NCBI RefSeq assembly: GCF_019052655.1
Contig: NZ_JAHQVB010000098.1
Coordinates: forward strand, 1 to 5,249
Reading direction: 5' to 3'
Origin: Holdemanella porci
GTDB taxonomy: Bacteria; Bacillota_I; Bacilli_A; Erysipelotrichales; Erysipelotrichaceae
Length of the DNA stretch: 5,249 bases
The notes under the pieces are model-generated. The model was not told where the DNA came from, searched no databases, and saw only the letters and a list, made by a program, of their open reading frames with translations. This document shows positions 1 through 5,197 of this stretch, piece by piece (position 1 is the first letter of the stretch; each line of letters opens with the position of its first letter). The translations under genes and the position numbers were made by a program.

Positions 1-52
1 ATTATTATACGCTATTTCTCGTCAAAAATCAACCATTTGTTGTGACAGAGCC
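1..52 (-). mobile_element. End of an insertion sequence (ISL3-like), partial
   Basis: Read on the minus strand from base 52, the sequence begins GGCTCTGTCACAACAAATGG and runs to the window edge. A GGCTCT start followed by a GTCA-containing stretch is, from memory, the style of terminal inverted repeat seen in ISL3-family elements, which usually make 8-bp target duplications. A promoter just inside points into the element, as expected for a transposase gene beyond base 1. Homology to an ABC ATPase begins immediately at base 53, which sets the boundary sharply. The predicted target duplication is TTAGATTT (53-60) but the other copy lies outside the window. The family name is an inference; the presence of a junction is better supported. 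Confidence 0.62.
4..32 (-). promoter_or_regulatory. Candidate transposase promoter inside the IS end
   Basis: On the minus strand a -35 TTGATT (32-27), a 17-nt spacer and a perfect -10 TATAAT (9-4) direct transcription leftwards out of the window. Its place 20 nt inside the proposed IS terminus fits a transposase promoter. A second TTGACG lies between the boxes, only 10 nt from the -10, so it is not the likely -35. Confidence 0.55.
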
Positions 53-394
53 TTAGATTTTATTCAAGATGAAGAACATTCAATTTTGGTTTCATCTCAC
101 ATTACTAGTGATTTAGAAAAAATTGCTGATTATATAGTGTTTATACATGAGGGGAAAGTATTATTTTCAAGACCTAAAGATGAATTGACTGAGCAATACG
201 GTATCATCAAATGCAATGCTAAACAATTTGATGAATTGAATAAAAATGATATTATCCGTTATAAGAAACAAGATTATGAATGGCAAGTGCTTGTTGCAAA
301 TAGACAAAAAGTAAAAAAGGAATATCCACATACTTTAGTTGTACCTGCTTCAATAGACGATATCATGTTACTTTATGTGAAAGGGGAATGTTGA
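53..394 (+). pseudogene. 3' fragment of ABC transporter ATPase, cut by IS
   Basis: This is the C-terminal ~113 residues of an ABC ATP-binding protein of the BcrA/YtrB-like export type. Visible: LDFIQDEEHSILVSSH, with the H-loop histidine encoded at 98-100, then ITSDLEKIADYIVFIHEGKV and the usual C-terminal tail ending in IDDIMLLYVKG. In intact relatives Walker B and the D-loop (LDEPTSGLDP) lie ~15-20 residues before this point; here they, the signature motif and Walker A are missing. The frame stays open to base 2, but those codons look like IS sequence. A gene caller may start at TTG 86 and give 102 aa; I see no evidence that this is a real start. A protein made from here could not bind or hydrolyse ATP. 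It would have paired with the permease that follows, whose ATG 388 overlaps its stop. Confidence 0.8.
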
Positions 395-396
395 TT

Positions 397-1002
397 ATGA
401 AAGGTTTATTATTAAAAGACTATTTTGCTATTAAATCTTCGATGATAATATTACTCATTGGCTTTGTTGTCTTTGGGTTCGGAGTTTCTTTTTATGCTCC
501 ACCCTATGTTTTAATGCTGATAGCTTCTATTATATTAGGGCAATTTGTAACAACTACAATTTATTCAGACAGAAAATGTGGTTGGTTGAAATCATCAATA
601 ACATTTCCAACATCAAAAAAATCACATGTTAGCAGTAAATATATTATGTATGCTCTATTATGTTTGTTGGGGATTGTTGTTGGTCTAGCTTTAAGTATTA
701 TTATTACTTCAATCCGTAATGAAATAGATACACATTTGCTTTTATTATTTACTTGTATGACAACTACTATGATATTTATGTCAGGGGCTATTCTTATTCC
801 TTGTTACTATTTCATCAAAGAAGAATTAAGCGGAGCTATTGGAATTTTAGCATATGGAATATCGGGTGTATTTTTCTTTGGCATGATTAAGTTAATTGAA
901 AATCATGTTTTGGCACTTACTATCAGCATTTTTACAGCGATAATACTTTTTGTTATTTCTTGGTGCTTTCTTTGCCAACAGATAATAAACAGAGATATTT
1001 AG
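397..1002 (+). CDS. ABC-2-type transporter permease
   Basis: A 201-aa integral membrane protein, probably the membrane half of the exporter whose ATPase is cut upstream. It begins MKGLLLKDYFAIKSS, the short cytoplasmic start typical of small ABC-2 permeases (ABC2_membrane_5-like), and has about six hydrophobic helices near residues 15-32, 36-56, 80-103, 113-138, 145-165 and 170-193. The loop after helix 2, DRKCGWLKSSITFPTSKK, matches the family's usual basic 'W..S...P.S+K' linker. ATG 397 is chosen because GGGGAA at 383-388 sits 8 nt upstream; an in-frame ATG at 388 would overlap the ATPase stop and lack that spacing. The length looks complete. Having lost its ATPase partner and original promoter, it may be unexpressed, read from IS transcription, or use another ATPase. 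The substrate cannot be told. Confidence 0.85.
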   Translation: MKGLLLKDYFAIKSSMIILLIGFVVFGFGVSFYAPPYVLMLIASIILGQFVTTTIYSDRKCGWLKSSITFPTSKKSHVSSKYIMYALLCLLGIVVGLALSIIITSIRNEIDTHLLLLFTCMTTTMIFMSGAILIPCYYFIKEELSGAIGILAYGISGVFFFGMIKLIENHVLALTISIFTAIILFVISWCFLCQQIINRDI

Positions 1003-1012
1003 GAGTGATTTA

Positions 1013-1093
1013 ATGCTAAGAATAAAAAAACGAGATATTAAAAAAGCATTAAAGGTTGGTGCTATAAATGATGAAAACAATCTTAAAATTTGA
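1013..1093 (+). CDS. 26-aa small ORF at end of ABC operon
   Basis: ATG 1013 follows an almost ideal ribosome-binding site, AGGAG at 1001-1005 with 7 nt spacing, beginning one base before the permease stop codon ends. The product is MLRIKKRDIKKALKV followed by GAINDENNLKI, which is basic at its N-terminus and has no membrane segment. I do not recognise it. It could be the start of a lost third operon gene, a real small protein, or a leader whose translation couples to the mini-ORF at 1071. The strength of the RBS argues that a protein start once stood here; the very short length argues for a relic. Confidence 0.4.
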   Translation: MLRIKKRDIKKALKVGAINDENNLKI

Positions 1094-1121
1094 AATAAGA
1101 GCGAATAATCATATTGCGTGA
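1071..1121 (+). pseudogene. Possible remnant start of a second permease gene
   Basis: ATG 1068 and ATG 1071 open a 16-codon frame, MKTILKFEIRANNHIA, overlapping the end of the 26-aa ORF by 23 nt. 'MKTILKFEIR' resembles the cytoplasmic start of ABC-2 permeases (MKxILKFExRR...), after which the resemblance stops and the frame closes four bases before the terminator stem. I infer that most of a second permease gene was deleted, bringing the operon terminator next to its first codons. The match is short enough that chance is a real alternative. Confidence 0.25.
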
Positions 1122-1124
1122 ATG

Positions 1125-1173
1125 AAACATGGGAGATACACAGATGCTTTGTGTTATCTCCCATGTTTATTTT
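1125..1173 (+). terminator. Strong intrinsic terminator of the ABC operon
   Basis: A perfect 14-bp stem, AAACATGGGAGATA (1125-1138) with its complement at 1155-1168, continues after one bulged T (1154) into CACA/TGTG (1139-1142 with 1150-1153) and closes on a 7-nt loop. It runs into TTTATTTT on the plus strand. There is no T-run on the minus strand side, so it acts on rightward transcripts. Confidence 0.88.
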
Positions 1174-1175
1174 AG

Positions 1176-1390
1176 TGTCATATCAAGGCTCATTCAATCG
1201 TGGTATATTCGTGGTAAAATGAGTGTTTTTCTATACTTCAAAATGCTTAGAAATATAGTATTTATACGGATAATCAAAAATTAGATATAAAATTTAGAAA
1301 AATTTTTATAGCGATTGTAATCACCAAATTTATTTACGCCATGTATTTAAAACACAAACAAAATTAAGTCTAGCAATAGGATTTTTTATT
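1176..1390. other. Non-coding gap with an 11-bp-spaced direct repeat
   Basis: No open frame with a ribosome-binding site is seen between the two operon terminators, which face each other. The stretch is AT-rich and shows one notable item: TCGTGGTA at 1198-1205, repeated at 1209-1216. The rest (about 1225-1390) holds only AT-rich low-complexity sequence. It may be decayed DNA from a former gene or element. Confidence 0.5.
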
Positions 1391-1395
1391 TTAAC

Positions 1396-1424
1396 AAAAA
1401 GAAAAAGCACATCCTAAGATGCAC
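1396..1424 (-). terminator. Intrinsic terminator overlapping the stop codon
   Basis: On the minus strand GTGCATC (1424-1418), loop TTAG, and GATGTGC (1413-1407) form a 7-bp stem with two G-U pairs, followed by TTTTTCTTTTT (1406-1396). The left arm is the last codons of the 220-aa gene and its TAG stop forms most of the loop. It ends the three-gene minus-strand operon. Confidence 0.75.
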
Positions 1425-2076
1425 TCTCTTCAATCTTACGCTTTTCTAGATACTTGATTTTTTCATCATGAACCCATTCCATAATGACACGATAATTAGT
1501 CATTAAGAAATCTCTCCATTCTGGTTGAACAATAACTCTTCTTTTAAGACCTCTATCATTTTCAATAATATATGGAAGTCTATATTTTTCATTATAATCT
1601 TTGATTGTTTCTATAATATCTTTAGGACGATTCCAAATTGGATCATTACCACCTACATCCACCAAAAAGCTCGATAGCAAACGATATGGTGTCTGCATGA
1701 TCAATAGTTTCTTATATTCCTTTAAATCTTCATCATGTTGTTTCACACAAATAATAATTTCTTGTTTCGAACAATTTTCAGGCAAATACTTTTGGATACT
1801 TAAAATCGCATTTTCCAATGCGTTTGTACGCTTTTGATGAATCAACGGACCCAAATGATATCCTTTTTCTACCACATCCTCATAGGCTAAAGAAATCATT
1901 TCATCCAAGATTTCATCAAATTCAATTGTATCCTTATAAATCATTAAATTTAACACTGCCTCTAACCAATAGAAAGAATAAGAAGAACTTGTAAATTCTA
2001 GAATCTTCTCAAAATAATCCAATCGTAGTTCAAAACTATATAAATCTAAGAATTGTAATCGCTCGACATCTAACAT
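1414..2076 (-). CDS. Unassigned 220-aa protein, HNH-protein N-domain-like
   Basis: A soluble, helix-rich protein with no signal peptide or membrane segment. Recognisable blocks are MLDVERLQFL at the start, YSFYWLEAVLNLMI near residues 33-46, YRLLSSF in the middle, LPYII, and a charged C-terminal helix ending in WVHDEKIKYLEKRK. From memory this order (opening motif, FxWLEAxLxL, PYRxLxxF, LPYxI, W...K) resembles the region before the HNH nuclease in some Bacillota proteins annotated as HNH endonucleases; no HNH motif is present here, so no nuclease activity is claimed. ATG 2076 lies 4 nt after the pyrophosphohydrolase stop; its only SD-like sequence, AAGGG, is about 1 nt from the ATG, so expression probably depends on ribosomes finishing the upstream gene. 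No alternative start codon occurs in the first dozen codons. Third gene of the AraC operon. Confidence 0.75.
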   Translation of the reverse strand: MLDVERLQFLDLYSFELRLDYFEKILEFTSSSYSFYWLEAVLNLMIYKDTIEFDEILDEMISLAYEDVVEKGYHLGPLIHQKRTNALENAILSIQKYLPENCSKQEIIICVKQHDEDLKEYKKLLIMQTPYRLLSSFLVDVGGNDPIWNRPKDIIETIKDYNEKYRLPYIIENDRGLKRRVIVQPEWRDFLMTNYRVIMEWVHDEKIKYLEKRKIEESAS

Positions 2077-2080
2077 ACCC

Positions 2081-2401
2081 TTATTTTATCAGTTCTGTGT
2101 ACTTTTTAGAAGATGCTTTACACTTTTCTACCGGATATTTCTTCTTATTTTGTTCTAATTTCATCAACAAAATCTCTTCCATATCCACGCCCAATTTATT
2201 GGCCATCAAAATACAATAATTCATCACATCGGCAAGTTCTTCACAAACATGTTGCTTATCATATTCATTGTTCCATTGAAAACATTCCAACAACTCTCCT
2301 GCCTCAATACTAATCGATTTAGCTAAATTTTCCGGGTTATGAAATTGATCCCAATCTCTTTCCTCATTAAATTTTAAGATTTCTTCAACTGCCCTTTTCA
2401 T
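2081..2401 (-). CDS. MazG-like nucleotide pyrophosphohydrolase
   Basis: A 106-aa all-alpha NTP pyrophosphatase of the MazG/RS21-C6 (dCTP pyrophosphatase-like) group, hydrolysing a nucleoside triphosphate to the monophosphate and pyrophosphate in the cytoplasm, commonly to remove non-canonical or excess nucleotides. The N-terminal RDWDQFHNPENLAKSI (15-30) leads into the metal-binding EAGE (E33, E36), then FQW, and EELAD (E55, D58); these are the two ExxE/ExxD motifs that hold Mg2+. RDWxQFHxPxNLA is characteristic of the dCTPase-like branch. Length is normal for a single-domain enzyme. The start at 2401 has a strong GGAGGGG 4 nt upstream and lies inside the end of the AraC gene (17-nt overlap). 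The exact substrate cannot be read from the sequence. Confidence 0.92.
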   Translation of the reverse strand: MKRAVEEILKFNEERDWDQFHNPENLAKSISIEAGELLECFQWNNEYDKQHVCEELADVMNYCILMANKLGVDMEEILLMKLEQNKKKYPVEKCKASSKKYTELIK

Positions 2402-3272
2402 CTTGCCCCTCCATTATTCGATACTTCTTTGGCGATATGCCATACACCTTTTTAAACGCCTGAATAAAATGTGTCACATTATTAAAACCTACAATCTCTG
2501 ATATTTCCGTTACATTCAGCGTGGCATCTTTTAAAAGATTTGTTGCCTTCTGCAACCGATACTGAATTAAATACTCATATGGTGTTATATTTAACATCTT
2601 ATTGAAACAACGATTACACTGCGCAATACTCATCATCCCTGCGTCCGCAATATCTTTTAAAGATAACTCATCGGCGTAATGCGTATGAATATATACAAGC
2701 ATCACTTGTACTCGTTCTTGTCTTTCGACATCTTTTTTGTTTGGAATAAAATCGATTTCAGATAAACTCTTCACCAATTGTCTCCAAATCATTGTGATCA
2801 AAATAGAAACATCATATTCAAACATATCCGAACCATTTAAATAAATATTATAAATATCATACAAACATTTAATAATCTGATTCTTTTCCTTGATTCCATA
2901 ACATCTTAAAAAATCCATACGCGTATAAGGCCATACATACTTATATTTCATTCGACTCTCTTTAAAGAAAAAAAGTAATTCTTCAGGAAAAGTAAGTGTC
3001 ACATATTCTCCATCCTCACTCATATCGCTCGACATATGCAAAGCACCCTTATTAATAAACAATGCTTCTTTTTCTTTGAGCTCATACTCTATTCCATTCA
3101 CCTGATAACTCACATAGCCCTTAGTACATAGCACAAACTGCAAGTCTTCATGCCAATGCAAAGACTTAAAGCCACTGCCAATCGGTAAATCACTATATTT
3201 TCTAACAACACAGATATTTATGGGAAATAATTCATCCGAATATCCGTTTATAATGTGTAATTTATTCTCCAT
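2385..3272 (-). CDS. AraC-family regulator with N-terminal cupin
   Basis: A 295-aa transcription factor. Residues ~20-110 form a cupin-like sensor: LHWHEDLQF (HWHE at 39-42), then a glycine turn, VNGIEYELKEKEALFINKGALHM, as in AraC_binding/cupin_2 domains that sense small molecules, often sugars. Residues ~188-290 carry the two helix-turn-helix units: ELSLKDIADAGMMSIAQCNRCF, then NVTEISEIVGFNNVTHFIQAFKKVYGISPKKYR, the second being the conserved AraC hallmark. Length is standard. ATG 3272 is the only possible start, since an in-frame TAA lies two codons upstream and the next Met is near residue 80 inside the cupin. No Shine-Dalgarno precedes it. It is the first gene of an operon with the pyrophosphohydrolase and the 220-aa protein, so it may control its own operon; the ligand is unknown. 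Confidence 0.93.
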   Translation of the reverse strand: MENKLHIINGYSDELFPINICVVRKYSDLPIGSGFKSLHWHEDLQFVLCTKGYVSYQVNGIEYELKEKEALFINKGALHMSSDMSEDGEYVTLTFPEELLFFFKESRMKYKYVWPYTRMDFLRCYGIKEKNQIIKCLYDIYNIYLNGSDMFEYDVSILITMIWRQLVKSLSEIDFIPNKKDVERQERVQVMLVYIHTHYADELSLKDIADAGMMSIAQCNRCFNKMLNITPYEYLIQYRLQKATNLLKDATLNVTEISEIVGFNNVTHFIQAFKKVYGISPKKYRIMEGQDEKGS

Positions 3273-3281
3273 AAATTAAAT

Positions 3282-3328
3282 ATAATACAAAAATGATAAT
3301 ATATCTATATTTTTTGACTATTTATCAT
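3282..3328 (-). promoter_or_regulatory. AraC upstream region: -10-like boxes and split inverted repeat
   Basis: The minus strand shows two TATTAT boxes (3287-3282 and 3301-3296) but no good -35 at 16-18 nt. Use of the box nearest the gene would put the transcript start within a few bases of ATG 3272, consistent with the missing ribosome-binding site. ATGATAA (3293-3299) and its complement TTATCAT (3322-3328) flank this area with starts 29 bp apart, about three helical turns, which could be an operator for the AraC protein. The region is so AT-rich that chance is possible. Confidence 0.3.
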
Positions 3329-3357
3329 AAGACAAAGCTCTATACTGTAATTATAAT
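3329..3357 (+). promoter_or_regulatory. Candidate plus-strand promoter in intergenic gap
   Basis: AAGACA (3329-3334, four of six matches to TTGACA), a 17-nt spacer and a perfect TATAAT (3352-3357) would start a transcript near 3364. No gene with a ribosome-binding site follows before the plus-strand terminator at 3521-3543. A perfect TATAAT is easily found by chance in DNA this AT-rich. Confidence 0.3.
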
Positions 3358-3520
3358 TATAAATGTATTCAGAAAATTTCTATCTGATACTCATGTTCGA
3401 TATCCCATAATAAAAGATATCATCTTTCCAGTAACAAGTATTCTATTTAAAACGATTGAAAGGCATAAACTTCACAAGACAACAATACAATTGTTTTAAA
3501 TTAGGAATGCAATCTCTATG

Positions 3521-3543
3521 AAACAGCCAATGGCTGTTTTTTT
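3521..3543 (+). terminator. Plus-strand intrinsic terminator with no visible gene
   Basis: AAACAGCC (3521-3528) and GGCTGTTT (3532-3539) form a perfect 8-bp stem around a 3-nt loop, followed by seven T (3537-3543, partly shared with the stem). On the minus strand the hairpin is followed only by TTTCAT, so it is directional to the right. No plus-strand gene lies upstream, so its transcript is either a small RNA or antisense read-through. Confidence 0.75.
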
Positions 3544-3553
3544 ATTTGGAAAG

Positions 3554-3576
3554 AAAAAAGAACAAGTCAATGTTCC
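3554..3576 (-). terminator. Short terminator after yolD-like gene, overlapping its stop
   Basis: On the minus strand GAACA (3575-3571), loop TTGACT and TGTTC (3564-3560) form a 5-bp stem followed by six T (3559-3554). The TGA stop of the YolD-like gene lies in the loop. The stem is short, so termination may be partial; the GC-rich hairpin just beyond (3539-3521) could help. Confidence 0.5.
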
Positions 3577-3956
3577 AATATTTCAATATCTACAATATCC
3601 TCTATTTGTATCTGAATATTCTCTTTAAAAAATAGAGTCTTATTTAATTCATCTATACGCTTAAAAGACAAAACGCTCTCCATGTACTGACCACCACTTT
3701 TTGTCTTATCCTTCTCAAAATAAGTGATTCTGCATTTCGATTTCAAATTTATCAATTCAATGATTTTCTCATTGATTCTAAGCTTTTCTTCATTCGATAA
3801 AATGCGTTTTGTCTGAGTTATTCTTTGTTGCTCTAATATCGCCTCTTTATGACCTGTTAAAGCTGCAAAAGGTGCAAATTGAGCGGCACGATCTGACATA
3901 GACATCTTTGGATATTTACTTTTAGGGCGATTCATTGTATACCATCTTTCATCCAT
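3567..3956 (-). CDS. YolD-like protein, partner of Y-family polymerase
   Basis: A 129-aa cytoplasmic protein of the YolD-like family, whose genes commonly sit beside Y-family DNA polymerases in Bacillota (the B. subtilis YolD/YqjX-YqjW arrangement). The hallmark is MSMSDRAAQFAPFAALTGHKEAI at residues ~18-40, followed by a helical segment ending in EKIIELINLKSK and a beta-rich C-terminal half, as in the family. The function is not established; a role in the SOS/translesion context is inferred from the pairing. ATG 3956 shares one base with the polymerase stop (TAATG), so the two are translationally coupled. AAGG 4-5 nt upstream and GGAGGG a little further support this start over the internal Met8. 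Length is ordinary and the gene looks intact, unlike its partner. Confidence 0.85.
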   Translation of the reverse strand: MDERWYTMNRPKSKYPKMSMSDRAAQFAPFAALTGHKEAILEQQRITQTKRILSNEEKLRINEKIIELINLKSKCRITYFEKDKTKSGGQYMESVLSFKRIDELNKTLFFKENIQIQIEDIVDIEILEH

Positions 3957-5197
3957 TATGCCTTATGCCCTCCAATCTGCGCATTTCTTTCTTTTGCCTT
4001 AGATCCCTTTTCAAAATCCGTTCCCTTTAAGATTGAATTTTTGCCATACTTATTCTTTATTTTTAAAGTCACCTTTTGAAGATCGTTTTCCTTCTTTAAT
4101 TCTTCTTCATCCACATTTGAAAATAAATCAATCTGTTCAAAGCCACGATTCTTTTCATCTATCACTTCAACAGCCGCCACATTGATTCTTCGCACCAATA
4201 AACTAGAATCCACATACCGATCAAATACATCCAATATATTTTGAATTAGAATTGAATTCGCATTTGTCTTTTGAGGCAAATGAACAATTTTATTTAAGCT
4301 TTTCGGAAAGACTCTCCCATAAAAATCAACCATCGTTTCGCCCGTATAATCCTCATTTACTTCATAACCAATAGTAAGAACCACTTTATTTGTCACCAAA
4401 TGCTTATCCACCAAACTTAAAGCTAAAGATTCCACCATTTCCTTTACTAAAATCTTAGCCTTTTCTTTTTCATACCCACAAGATAAGACTTGTCCCGAAC
4501 CTATACTATTCTTTTCTGGCTTATATGCCTTGATATCTTCAATCGTACAAGGTTCATATCCCCACGCATGATCAATCAATAGTTCGGCATTTACACCAAA
4601 TGTCTTAAACAAAACATCCTCATGTTCCAAGCTAAAGGCACAAAGCTTTCCCATTGTATCAATACCTAGTTTATGCAATCTTTTCTCATACCCTTTTCCA
4701 ACACGCCAAAAATCAGTCAATGGCTTATGATTCCACAACAATTTACGATACCTATATTCATTTAAAGCCGCAACACGAACCCCATTCTCATCTGGATTTT
4801 TATGTTTGGCCACAATATCCATCGCCACCTTGGCAAGATATAAATTCGTACCAATACCTGCCGTAGCCGTGATGCCTGTTGTCTCATAAATATCTAAAAT
4901 CATTTTCATTGCGAACTCTTTGGGTGTTAAATGATACGTATTTAAATATGGCGTCGCATCAATAAACACTTCATCAATGGAATATACATGAATATCTTGG
5001 CTTGAAACATATTTCAAATAGATATTATAAATTTGTGTACTGATATCCAAATAGTATTTCATTCTTGGAGGTGCAATTAAAAAATCGACTTCAAATCTAG
5101 GATTCTGTTTTAAAATTTCATCATCTGCTGATTTACCATCAAAACGCAAAAGCCCCTTTTTCCTTTTTGCATTCATATCTCTTACCTTTTTATTCAC
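3956..5197 (-). pseudogene. Y-family DNA polymerase, 5'-truncated
   Basis: A translesion polymerase of the long UmuC/DinB-like type found with YolD. Present in order: a fingers-side region (MNAKRK...FDGKSADDE, 8-27), APPRMKYYLDIS (42-53), the catalytic YSIDEVFID (D75, E76), TAGIGTNLYLAKVA (112-125), a helix-hairpin-helix DFWRVGKGYEKRL (162-174), the little-finger domain (~230-345), the beta-clamp motif QIDLF (355-359) and a C-terminal KFGKN-like tail ending IGGHKA. Missing: the first ~65-70 residues, which in relatives hold the first catalytic Asp and the FYASVE steric gate. The open frame starts at GTG 5197, with no good SD and an in-frame TAA two codons upstream. Homology stops at about the same point. 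Catalysis should be lost, so I call it a pseudogene; gene callers would report 413 aa. The N-terminal part may lie beyond an inserted element. Confidence 0.82.

Noticed and set aside
86..394. Treating TTG 86 as a true start of a 102-aa protein
   Set aside because: The frame is open upstream and residues before TTG (LDFIQDEEHS) still match ABC ATPases, so homology does not begin there; the real break is at the IS junction at 52/53.
892..1164. 90-codon minus-strand ORF
   Set aside because: It is antisense to the permease gene and runs across the plus-strand terminator stem; no RBS and no recognisable family.
1125..1168. The long stem-loop read as a miniature transposable element or CRISPR repeat
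   Set aside because: It occurs once, lies straight after the operon's last frame and runs into a T-rich tract, which a terminator fully explains.
1601..1837. 78-codon plus-strand ORF
   Set aside because: It lies entirely inside the 220-aa minus-strand gene and shows no protein-like features of its own.
2113..2313. 66-codon plus-strand ORF
   Set aside because: Shadow of the well-supported MazG-like gene on the other strand.
3363..3410. 15-codon frame ending ILMFDIP, faintly like the start of a Cas2 protein
   Set aside because: The match is five or six residues, the frame stops at once, there is no RBS, and no other cas gene or repeat array is present.
3293..3499. 68-codon plus-strand ORF in the intergenic gap
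   Set aside because: No Shine-Dalgarno before its ATG, composition follows AT-rich non-coding DNA, it begins upstream of the only plausible plus-strand promoter, and I recognise no family.
4654..4866. 70-codon plus-strand ORF
   Set aside because: Shadow of the Y-family polymerase coding sequence.
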